From the NCBI GenBank assembly GCA_029865385.1, contig JAOUGX010000005.1, positions 25,841-89,840 on the forward strand: a stretch of 64,000 bases of DNA, read 5' to 3'. This DNA is from Gammaproteobacteria bacterium (GTDB lineage Bacteria > Pseudomonadota > Gammaproteobacteria > Steroidobacterales > Woeseiaceae). Shown in pieces: positions 33,506 through 41,170 of this stretch. Each line of letters opens with the position of its first letter. Within the stretch, counting starts at the first letter, position 1. The position numbers and the translations under genes are program-made. Under the pieces are notes generated by a model. It was not told where the DNA came from, searched no databases, and saw only the letters and a program-made list of their open reading frames with translations.

Positions 33506-36164
33506 CCAACCATTCCGCAATCAAGCGTTTCTCCGCGTCACTAAGATAACCATCGTGACTTTGACCCGCATTGAAGCGATTGAAGAATCGCCCCGATGCA
33601 TTAGCGCCCGCTGTCGACATCGACGGATTTACGGTAACGGTGACCAGAATCGGATCGCCATTGGCATCCACACCGTTTTGCACCAACCTGTCCTGCAGCG
33701 CGCCCATATTAAGCTCTTGTTCGTTATCGGGAAACAGCAATTCCCGATAAGAATTGAAGTGATCCGCCTCATCCGGCGAAATTCCATCCGTAAGATCCAG
33801 CTGACTCGCCGGCACCTGTGCCATGCCGGCGGCATCCAGCGGCGTATGACAGTTGGTGCAGTTGTTCGTAACCGGCAATCCGGTAACCGGGTCCAATACC
33901 GGCATTCCGGTCACCGGATCCAGTACCGTTCGATCTGCTCCCCACAACGGATGTATATGCATCTCGTAGTTGATGACGATTCGGCAGTTCGACGACCACG
34001 CCTGCGTAATGCAGTTAAGCGACGTGGGTGGCGGTGTCGTCAGATCCACGTAGGAATAGCGGAATGAAGTGTCTTTCAGACGGCCGGCAGCGACTTCCTC
34101 TGTCCAGACGTCATCGTATTCGATGTCCATCGACGGCTCGATGGAGGAGCACTGGTTGACGTTATCGGCACAGGTGATGCGAGCACGCACCTCAGCCATC
34201 GTCTCGCCGATCTCGCCCACAAACCACATCGGCTCGGTATTTGGAAACTCGACGCCGGCAGTCGGTGCGCCAGCGTAGGCCGAATCGAATGCATCGTAAC
34301 GGCCGTGGGAAACGCCACTCTGTGCCACGTGACAGCCGTTGCACTCGAGCAACTGTCCGGGGCGCAATTGAATCCAGTTCTGATGCCGGGCAGTGATACG
34401 CCGCCCGTTGCCATCGAGAACGCTGACCCACAGCGCGACGTTGGCCGGGACTTTCATCATGACCGAACCGTCCGGCTCGATCATCGAATAGCCGACGATC
34501 TCTTTCATGCCCTGGGCCAGATCGCGGCCGAACGCCGTATTGTCCAGGTCGAGCAGGTCCTCGTCGGGAAGCGACACGGCCTTTTCGACCCGCAGGAAAC
34601 GTGCCGGCCGCTGCGCAGCGGTCGTCTGGGCCGGGTCGGCCATCGTCGGAATGTCGACAATTGCTCCGCCGTCAAAATCGTACACGCTGCGAATGCTCAG
34701 AACGGCCGCGGCTTCCGCTGCCAGGTTCTGATCGGCGTCAAAGCGATTCTCGGTGTCGAGAATGACAGGAGGCGCCGGACGCGGATCGGCCGAAACGACT
34801 TCGGTGTACATGAAACCGACTTCGGGCGGCACGATGGGCAATTGCGTGTTGTCACGCGGGTCGTAAATCCAGATGCCGTAAGTCGGATCCGCTTCTTCGA
34901 GGAGCGGGTTTGCAAGGTTCGTAGCCGTGCACGGATAGTAAACTGCGGGCACCGGCGGCGCGTTCGGGTCGACGATGTCGGTCAAACTGCACTGCGTCCA
35001 GCTGACCATCATTCGGCCCGTGCCATCCTGTATCGGATAAACGGAGCTGTAACGACCACCCGGGGATGGCACACCAGGGACGGTCGACACGTTGACGATA
35101 GTCGCACGCTGCTGCGCCGGACCCGTCATGCCGGGATTGTCTTTGGTCGGCTGGGTGTTTTCCAGATACACCGGCGTGTCAATGACCATGATGTCGCCAC
35201 CGCCGCCGGTATCGGTGAATGGCCTTACCAGGGCCATGATGCGGCCGTCTTCGAGTTCGCGTGGTTGCACGAATTGAATAACCTGGCCGTTAGTGCCGGT
35301 ATTGTGACTGTTCTGACCGTACAGCATCTCCATCTGAGAACCGTCCGGATTCATGCGGTAGATGTTTACAGCGTTGTTCCTGGCGGCGTGATCCCAACGG
35401 CTGAAGACCACCTGGCCATTCGACAGGACCGACGCATCGAAGTCGTGCGACTGGTTGTAGGAAACCTGTTCAATGCTCGTGCCGTCCGAATTCATTACGT
35501 GCAGCACAAAGGCCGGCTCGTTCTGATCTTCATCCTCGGCGGGAAACTGCGGCTTGCCCTCGTCCAGCAATACGGCGTTCGAACGAAGCTGCCGCGTTGA
35601 TGAAAAAATGATACGGCCGTCTGGAAGGTACTTAGGCCCGATGTCGTGGCCGATTTCGGCAGTCAGATCCGACGCAATGACACGCCGCAACACGCCGGTT
35701 TCGAAGCTATATTCCCAGATGTTCCAGGTCGGCTGGCCGGGATCGTCCAGTGCAAGGCCCAGGTCGACCGGGCCGCGCATCGCAAACAGCAGCGTACTGC
35801 CATCATAGGCGATTTCCAGATCACGGACGGCTCCAAGTCCCTGGGTGATGGCTTCCGTAATATTGACATCAAGCGCGCTCGGCGAGGCGCGATCACGGAA
35901 ATAGACGTCTGCACCGAAGTTGAAAGTGACGAGTTCGCGAACGTCGGTTTGCATGAACTCACCCTGATCGTCTACAGGCAGCGGTGCCTTTACATAGGCG
36001 ATCGGGAAATCGATGATGACCGGGTCCGGCCGCTGGCCATTGCCGAGCTGCACGCCTTCTCCGCTTTCACAACCGGCAAACAGAAATAACGCAGCAATGA
36101 GTGCAAATATTCGCACGCCGCGTTGTTTCGATTCATCCATGATATTTTGCGATTGCATAGCCAT
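33456..36164 (-). CDS. HzsA-related lipoprotein with two haem c motifs
   Basis: A 902-aa exported protein. Lipobox FAGC at Cys32 is followed by a long WD/TolB-like propeller region with repeats such as YLPDGRIIFSSTRQ and VLSNGQVVFSRWDHAARNN. A CNGCH haem motif is at about 608-612, within LLECNGCHVAQSGVSHGR, and CTNCH is at about 769-773. A short tandem repeat LDPVTGMPVLDPVTGLPV precedes the second site. The layout resembles the alpha subunit of hydrazine synthase (propeller and middle domain with c haems), hence HzsA-related, but hydrazine synthesis is not implied: no beta/gamma subunits are present. The start at 36164 has GAGG 8 nt upstream. It is the first gene of the minus-strand operon. 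Confidence 0.82.
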   Translation of the reverse strand: MAMQSQNIMDESKQRGVRIFALIAALFLFAGCESGEGVQLGNGQRPDPVIIDFPIAYVKAPLPVDDQGEFMQTDVRELVTFNFGADVYFRDRASPSALDVNITEAITQGLGAVRDLEIAYDGSTLLFAMRGPVDLGLALDDPGQPTWNIWEYSFETGVLRRVIASDLTAEIGHDIGPKYLPDGRIIFSSTRQLRSNAVLLDEGKPQFPAEDEDQNEPAFVLHVMNSDGTSIEQVSYNQSHDFDASVLSNGQVVFSRWDHAARNNAVNIYRMNPDGSQMEMLYGQNSHNTGTNGQVIQFVQPRELEDGRIMALVRPFTDTGGGGDIMVIDTPVYLENTQPTKDNPGMTGPAQQRATIVNVSTVPGVPSPGGRYSSVYPIQDGTGRMMVSWTQCSLTDIVDPNAPPVPAVYYPCTATNLANPLLEEADPTYGIWIYDPRDNTQLPIVPPEVGFMYTEVVSADPRPAPPVILDTENRFDADQNLAAEAAAVLSIRSVYDFDGGAIVDIPTMADPAQTTAAQRPARFLRVEKAVSLPDEDLLDLDNTAFGRDLAQGMKEIVGYSMIEPDGSVMMKVPANVALWVSVLDGNGRRITARHQNWIQLRPGQLLECNGCHVAQSGVSHGRYDAFDSAYAGAPTAGVEFPNTEPMWFVGEIGETMAEVRARITCADNVNQCSSIEPSMDIEYDDVWTEEVAAGRLKDTSFRYSYVDLTTPPPTSLNCITQAWSSNCRIVINYEMHIHPLWGADRTVLDPVTGMPVLDPVTGLPVTNNCTNCHTPLDAAGMAQVPASQLDLTDGISPDEADHFNSYRELLFPDNEQELNMGALQDRLVQNGVDANGDPILVTVTVNPSMSTAGANASGRFFNRFNAGQSHDGYLSDAEKRLIAEWLDVGAQYYNNPFDVPIN

Positions 36165-36942
36165 TTCCATTACCTCGATACTCAAATGTGAGTGCGGATC
36201 AGTTCTCCGCAATCATCGAGCCAGCCTGAATCTCGCCGCGGCTTCCCTAACCGCTTTGATTTCAGGAATCGACGCGCACTACTCCGACATTTAAGTAATG
36301 TGTAATAGTGGACGCCGGGCACCCGACATACCGTTAACGCGATCACAAAAGGCCCGGCTTCCCGACACTTACGATTGGCAGGCCGTGACCAGCGTCACAT
36401 CGCGTAAGTCGCGCAGCGTGTCGAACACTTACTATTCGCCGACGATGGCTGCTAATAGGGCTGGAGTATAGGAAACCGAAACGATCAATGTAATGTCTCG
36501 AAAGTACGACAGTACGCAAAGTTAAGTTGTGAATTTGCATATTGCCGCTATGCGAGATGCTGCTCCTTTCGTTTCTATTTCTGAACCTATTCCTCTACAC
36601 GTATGACTTCGAGAAAAGGTTCCCTGACATTTTTTCTGCCGACAGCATCTGCAGAGAACGTTGTTGCGATTTCGTTTCGATGACGCAACAAAATTATCGA
36701 GGCGTTCCTTCAGCAGCTTCCGAAGATGTTGCAACACTGTCACGAGTTGACGTTTCTGTCTGCTATCGGCGACAGCGTCGCGACCCTTAATAATCAGCCG
36801 TTTGTGAATTGGGGTGTTCGCCTGTGTGCGGTTCGTACGACAGTCACTTGACATATAGTGATACACGACGGCTCGACGAATGAAACTGTATATGATTGTT
36901 TCTAAACAAGTAATTGGACGTTTTCGGACAACATCCGAATAC
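36165..36942. promoter_or_regulatory. Divergent intergenic regulatory region, left part
   Basis: This non-coding stretch looks less GC-rich than its flanks. It holds a perfect inverted repeat TGCGGA-N7-TCCGCA (36193-36211) in the leader of the HzsA-related gene. ACACTTACNATT occurs as a direct repeat at 36365-36376 and 36425-36436, exactly 60 bp apart. GTGAC-N4-GTCAC (36385-36398) lies between the two copies, and TCACT-N8-AGTGA is at 36844-36861. These look like regulator-binding sites. Short open frames here show no family features. Confidence 0.5.
36923..36939 (+). promoter_or_regulatory. Inverted repeat abutting the sigma-54 promoter
   Basis: TTCGGA-CAACA-TCCGAA is a perfect 6-bp inverted repeat ending 3 nt before the -24 element. 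A protein bound here would contact or block sigma-54 holoenzyme; enhancer sites normally lie farther upstream, so a repressor or architectural site is possible. Confidence 0.45.
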
Positions 36943-36958
36943 TGGCACAGCACTTGCT
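36943..36958 (+). promoter_or_regulatory. Sigma-54 (RpoN) -24/-12 promoter
   Basis: TGGCAC-AGCAC-TTGCT matches the sigma-54 consensus TGGCACrNNNNTTGCW, with GG at 36944-36945 and GC at 36956-36957 separated by exactly 10 nt. Transcription would start near 36969 and run toward the three-gene exported-haem operon, giving a leader of about 410 nt that contains the riboswitch. An AAA+ activator would be required; none is encoded in this window. Confidence 0.82.
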
Positions 36959-37119
36959 TCATACAGTGCAGATCGAGGGCAACGTTTGCCGCGAGCTTTG
37001 GACGAAACCAGGACTGTGAATGCATTCACGGTGATTTTTTCAAGACTCAGGCAAGATCTTTGATGTAAGTCCACCTGTCGACTGACAGATGTTCAAGGAA
37101 GAAACACGAACAACAGGGA

Positions 37120-37230
37120 CTTCTGAAAAGGGCAAGGTCTCACCGCTTATCTAAGGTGCGACCACGCAAAGCAACCGATCGTATGGCCGGCACATGATGT
37201 CGGTCAGATAGACAGCGGGGCTACCAGGAG
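37120..37230 (+). ncRNA. Cyclic-di-GMP-I (GEMM-I) riboswitch aptamer
   Basis: The RNA matches the Vc2 aptamer position by position. P1 is CUUCUG (37120-37125) with CAGGAG (37225-37230). Exactly six nucleotides then lead to GGGCAA, placing the equivalent of ligand-contacting G20 at 37132. A hairpin follows (37136-37163; GGUC-U-CACC with GGUG-C-GACC). The invariant ACGCAAAGC (37164-37172) places A47 at 37169. A variable hairpin occupies 37174-37204. AGCGGGG (37214-37220) and CUACC (37221-37225) end the core, with C92 at 37224. AGC (37170-37172) pairs with GCU (37220-37222), a covariant form of the Vc2 pairing. The GNRA tetraloop and its receptor are both absent, as in some family members. Retention of G20 favours c-di-GMP over cAMP-GMP. 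Confidence 0.85.
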
Positions 37231-37273
37231 AAAGGTGGACACGTCAGTAAGCTGACATTCAATCCTTCCCCCT
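37226..37273 (+). promoter_or_regulatory. Possible riboswitch expression platform
   Basis: AGGAGAAAGG (37226-37235), which includes the 3' strand of aptamer P1, can also pair with CCUUCCCCCU (37264-37273) at 8 of 10 positions, enclosing a small hairpin GUCAG-UAA-GCUGAC. The two pairings exclude each other, which is the logic of an expression platform. No U-tract follows, so Rho dependence or RNA stability is more likely than intrinsic termination. Confidence 0.45.
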
Positions 37274-37377
37274 AATAGTCCTCGTGATGACAAGTCGGCC
37301 CTTCGCTACTCGGGTTCGAGAACGTCTTCCGCTGTTTCGACATTGTTTTGATCGTATTGGTCATGAGCAGGAACGCT

Positions 37378-38607
37378 ATGAAATACATAACGTGGACAAG
37401 TCAGGAAATCATCAACGGCCAGAGCTGCGTCAATTGGCTCAGGGCGATGCCCCGGGTGTTGGTGATCGGATTGCTCTGTACGAGCGTCGCCACTACTGCA
37501 TTTGCGGGCCCGCGCGAGCAGGCTAAACAAATGCATGACCGGCTGGCTGGCGTACCGCCGACCGAAGCGGTGCTTCAGTCGATGGAGGCAGATATCGATC
37601 CGGGTCAGAACAACAACCCGCTTGCCGCTGCCAATACGGCAATGAGTAATCCCAACTTTTACAACGTGACATTGAAGAATTTCGTTGCGCCGTGGACCAA
37701 TCGCGACAGCAACGTTTTCGTGCCGCTGAACGATTACATCGCCACGGTGGTCGGCATGATTCGTGACGATGTCCCGTTCAATACGCTGCTGTCGGGCGAC
37801 ATCCTGTATGTCGCGAGCGGCGTTCCGGGACTGCCGGCCTACTCGAATACGAACAACAATCATTACGCACAGTTCGAAGCAGACGGTCACGACATGATGG
37901 CGCGATTGACGCAGACGACACAGTCTTCCGTTACCGGCCTGCCGAGTACGGCAACGGCCGGCATCATGACGACGCGCGCTGCGGCTGAGGCCTTCTTTAT
38001 CGCGGGTACAAACCGCGCGATGTTCCGCTTCACGATGCTGAATCACATGTGTAATGACATGGAGCAGGTGCACTACCTCGCGCTTCCGCCGGACCGCATC
38101 CGCCAGGACGTCAGCCGCAGCCCGGGTGGCGACAGCCGGCTGTTCCTGACGAACTGCGTCGGCTGCCACAACGGCATGGATCCGCTGGCCCAGGCCTTCG
38201 CGTATTACAACTTCAACGAAACGACCGGCAGCATCGAATACACGCAGGGCCAGGTGCAGCCGAAATACTTCAACAACGACGCCAACTTCCCTTACGGCTT
38301 CCGCACACCGGACGACGCATGGGAGAACCGCTGGCGCGTCGGCCAGAACGAGTTCCTCGGCTGGGACCAGAGCCTTCCTGGCAGCGGTAATGGCGCCAAG
38401 AGCATGGGGCAGGAACTGGCAAACAGCGATGCTTTTGCGTCCTGCCAGGTAAAGAAGGTGTTTCGTGCGGTTTGCCTCCGCGATCCCGAGGATGCAAGTG
38501 ATCGCTCCCAGGTAACGCAGATGGTGGACTCACTCAAGTTCGGCAGTCCTGCCTACAGCATGAAGCGGACGTTCGCGGAAGCGGCCGTCTACTGCATGGG
38601 CGACTAA
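37378..38607 (+). CDS. Exported monohaem c-type protein, first gene of the riboswitch operon
   Basis: A 409-aa protein with a signal peptide (PRVLVIGLLCTSVATTAFA, cleaved near residue 44). The mature part is largely helical and has one CVGCH haem c motif at 260-264 (LFLTNCVGCHNGMD). Additional cysteines occur in NHMCNDME, FASCQVKKVFRAVCLRDPE and YCMGD. The repeated PLNDYIATVVGMIRDDVPF style resembles the DUF1592/DUF1585-type cytochrome-like proteins of Planctomycetes and marine bacteria, but I cannot assign it firmly. The ATG at 37378 has AGGA 7 nt upstream. It stands 36 bp from the next gene and is controlled by the long leader described. Confidence 0.75.
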   Translation: MKYITWTSQEIINGQSCVNWLRAMPRVLVIGLLCTSVATTAFAGPREQAKQMHDRLAGVPPTEAVLQSMEADIDPGQNNNPLAAANTAMSNPNFYNVTLKNFVAPWTNRDSNVFVPLNDYIATVVGMIRDDVPFNTLLSGDILYVASGVPGLPAYSNTNNNHYAQFEADGHDMMARLTQTTQSSVTGLPSTATAGIMTTRAAAEAFFIAGTNRAMFRFTMLNHMCNDMEQVHYLALPPDRIRQDVSRSPGGDSRLFLTNCVGCHNGMDPLAQAFAYYNFNETTGSIEYTQGQVQPKYFNNDANFPYGFRTPDDAWENRWRVGQNEFLGWDQSLPGSGNGAKSMGQELANSDAFASCQVKKVFRAVCLRDPEDASDRSQVTQMVDSLKFGSPAYSMKRTFAEAAVYCMGD

Positions 38608-38643
38608 GGGGTGCTGACAATGAATAACGCAAGAGGAATTGCC

Positions 38644-41139
38644 ATGGGCATCGCGCAGAGCATGAACAAGGTTCGTACGCTCAAGTTGTTGTTGACAGTA
38701 GCATTATCTGCAACGCTGACGGCGTGCGGTGGTGGCGCACAGACTTCGGATAATCCGGTCACCAGCGTAACGCCGCCTTCGACCTACAATGGTCCGCCGC
38801 CGGCTACGGCCGAAGTTCAGGCATTCAAGCTGAATGTCTGGGACAACATACAAATGAGCAACCGCTGCGGCGGATGTCATACCGACGGCGTCGGCCAGAC
38901 TCCGATGTTCGCGCGGCACGACGACGTCAATATGGCTTTTGAAGCGGCGAACACGGTCGCCGACCTGAATCAGCCATCCGATTCACGGCTGGTCACCAAA
39001 GTTGGCAGTGGCCATAATTGCTGGCTGACCGACAACAACGCCTGCGCCGACATCATGACGACCTGGATCGAGGGCTGGGCCGGCGCTACATCCGGTGGCG
39101 GTCGACAGATTGTGCTGAATCCGCCCCCTGAAATTGATCCGGGCTCGAGCAAGAGCTACGCGAACGCGACGGTTGGGAACTTCGCCAACCTCGTGCACAC
39201 GCCGATCCTCAGACAGTACTGCGCGGGTTGCCACAGTTCACAGTCTGCTACTTCACAACAGCCGTATTTCGCGGAAACCGATGCAAACGTTGCTTTCGAT
39301 GCAGCGAAGTCGAAGATGGATCTCGACGATCCGTCCGCCTCGCGATTCGTCATCCGGCTGCGAAACGAATTCCATAACTGCTGGGACGACGGCTGCGCTT
39401 CGGCCGCTAACCAGACACAGGCCGCTATCCAGGCGTTTGCCGATACCGTGCCGTTGACCCAGCTCGATCCGACGCTGGTCAACAGCAAGGCGCTGCGGCT
39501 CGTGGACGGTACCATCGCGTCCGGCGGCAACCGTTTCGAGAATGCCCAGATCGCCCTTTGGGAGTTCAAGACCGGAACCGGCACTACAGCATTCGACACC
39601 AGCGGTGTCGAACCGGCGATCAACCTGACCATGTCCGGCGACACGAGCTGGTTCGGTGGATGGGGTATCACCATCGGTGCGGGCGGCGGCAAGGCCCAGG
39701 GTTCTACTTCATCGAGCAAGAAGCTGCACGACCTGATCAAGGCCACCGGCGAGTACTCGATCGAGGCCTGGGTCGTCCCGGCGAACGTTACCCAGGAAAT
39801 GGCACGTATCGTCACCTATTCGGCTGGCGACACGGCGCGCAATTTCACATTGCAGCAAACCCTGTATAACTACGACTTCCTGCATCGCAGCACGCAAACG
39901 AGTCTGAACGGCGATCCACAACTGTCGACACCGGACGCTGACGAAGTCCTGCAGGCCACGTTGCAGCATGTCGTCGCCACGAACAGCCCGGTCGACGGCC
40001 GCAGGATCTACGTCAACGGCATACTGGAGACGCAACTGGATCCTGTTGCGCCCGGCTCGCTGGTCGACTGGCAGGACACCTTCGCGTTCGTTCTCGGCAA
40101 TGAAGCATCGAACAGCGGATTGTGGCAAGGCACGTTCCGCCTGGTTGCCATCCATAATCGTGTTTTGACTCCGGAACAGATCGTGCAGAACTTCGATGTC
40201 GGCGTGGGAGAGAAATTCTTCCTGCTGTTCAGCATCGCTGACATCATCAATGTGCCGACCGCATACATTTTGTTCGAGGTTGCACAGTTCGACAGCTACG
40301 GCTACCTGTTCGCAGAACCGCACTTCATCACGCTTGATCCAACGCAGCAGCCCGAAGGCATACCGCTGCGTGGCTTGCGAGTCGGCATCAACGGCGCTGA
40401 AGCCAACGTTGGCCAGACTTATGCAACGATGGATCAGACCCTGTCTGCGTCGCTGTTCGGCGAACTCGGCCAGCCATTGTCCAGCCTGGGTGCTGTCCTG
40501 CCGCTGGAAAAGGGACCGGAGGACGACGAGTTCTTCCTGACTTTCGACCTGCTGGGTACACAGTCCTATGCCCGCACCTTCGACCCGCCGCTGGTCATAG
40601 TGCAGGGCGACCTGCCGGCGGCGCAGCGATTCGGCGTGCGCACATTCGACGAGATCAATGCCACGATGGCGGCGATCACGACCGTCAGCACGGAAGAGCC
40701 GAACGTCGACATCACTTTCCAGAGTCTCCGGCAGTCGTTGCCGGCTGTCGAAAGCCCCGAGGCCTTCCTGTCATCGCACCAGGTGGCAATAGCGCAGATG
40801 GCTATCGAGTACTGCAACGCACTGGTCGATGACAACGCGAAAGCAGCCGCCTACTTCCCGGGTTTCAATTTCAACCTGGCCCCGGGGACCGCTTACGCTG
40901 GAAATTCGCGAAACGCGATCATCGATCCGCTGATCGACAGAGCGATGGGCATTAGCATCCTGACGCAACCGGATTTCACGGAAGTCAGGAACGAACTTGG
41001 CTTTAGCTCCGCGAACGGCACCTACCCCGGCAACCTGATAGATCGCCTGCTGGTCAGTCCGGACAATCCGAACACGCGGGCAATCGCCAAGGCCGTATGT
41101 GCCTCGGTTATTGGCAGTGCAGTTACGCTGGTTCAGTAG
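38644..41139 (+). CDS. Dihaem lipoprotein with LamG-like domain
   Basis: An 831-aa lipoprotein (lipobox LTAC, Cys28). Two repeated N-terminal modules each hold a haem c site, CGGCH at 75-79 and CAGCH at 193-197, followed some 50-60 residues later by an HNCW...C motif (GHNCWLTDNNAC and FHNCWDDGC), so the module is internally duplicated. A concanavalin/LamG-like domain follows at about 260-520 (YSIEAWVVPANVTQEMARIV, RRIYVNGILETQ, GTFRLVAIHNRVLTPEQI). The C-terminal 300 residues are unfamiliar. LamG domains bind glycans or proteins. AGAGGA 6 nt upstream supports this ATG; ATG at 38620 is an alternative. Confidence 0.82.
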   Translation: MGIAQSMNKVRTLKLLLTVALSATLTACGGGAQTSDNPVTSVTPPSTYNGPPPATAEVQAFKLNVWDNIQMSNRCGGCHTDGVGQTPMFARHDDVNMAFEAANTVADLNQPSDSRLVTKVGSGHNCWLTDNNACADIMTTWIEGWAGATSGGGRQIVLNPPPEIDPGSSKSYANATVGNFANLVHTPILRQYCAGCHSSQSATSQQPYFAETDANVAFDAAKSKMDLDDPSASRFVIRLRNEFHNCWDDGCASAANQTQAAIQAFADTVPLTQLDPTLVNSKALRLVDGTIASGGNRFENAQIALWEFKTGTGTTAFDTSGVEPAINLTMSGDTSWFGGWGITIGAGGGKAQGSTSSSKKLHDLIKATGEYSIEAWVVPANVTQEMARIVTYSAGDTARNFTLQQTLYNYDFLHRSTQTSLNGDPQLSTPDADEVLQATLQHVVATNSPVDGRRIYVNGILETQLDPVAPGSLVDWQDTFAFVLGNEASNSGLWQGTFRLVAIHNRVLTPEQIVQNFDVGVGEKFFLLFSIADIINVPTAYILFEVAQFDSYGYLFAEPHFITLDPTQQPEGIPLRGLRVGINGAEANVGQTYATMDQTLSASLFGELGQPLSSLGAVLPLEKGPEDDEFFLTFDLLGTQSYARTFDPPLVIVQGDLPAAQRFGVRTFDEINATMAAITTVSTEEPNVDITFQSLRQSLPAVESPEAFLSSHQVAIAQMAIEYCNALVDDNAKAAAYFPGFNFNLAPGTAYAGNSRNAIIDPLIDRAMGISILTQPDFTEVRNELGFSSANGTYPGNLIDRLLVSPDNPNTRAIAKAVCASVIGSAVTLVQ

Positions 41140-41170
41140 ACAGAATAGATAGGATACGAGGCAAAACGTT

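Noticed and set aside
34305..35600. 431-codon plus-strand open frame
   Set aside because: Antisense to the HzsA-related gene, with high Arg/His content and no recognisable motif.
33456..36164. True hydrazine synthase
   Set aside because: Only one HzsA-like gene is present, without beta/gamma subunits or hydrazine dehydrogenase, so hydrazine synthesis is not supported.
36542..36790. 82-codon plus-strand frame with hydrophobic start
   Set aside because: Lacks a ribosome site and its second half looks random; possible but not supportable.
36847..36862. Sigma-70 promoter at TTGACA near 36849
   Set aside because: No acceptable -10 hexamer at 16-18 nt spacing; the TCACT/AGTGA dyad explains the sequence better.
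36522..37025. 167-codon minus-strand frame in the divergent intergenic region
   Set aside because: Rich in Arg, Cys and Ser without domain pattern or ribosome site, and it overlaps the sigma-54 promoter.
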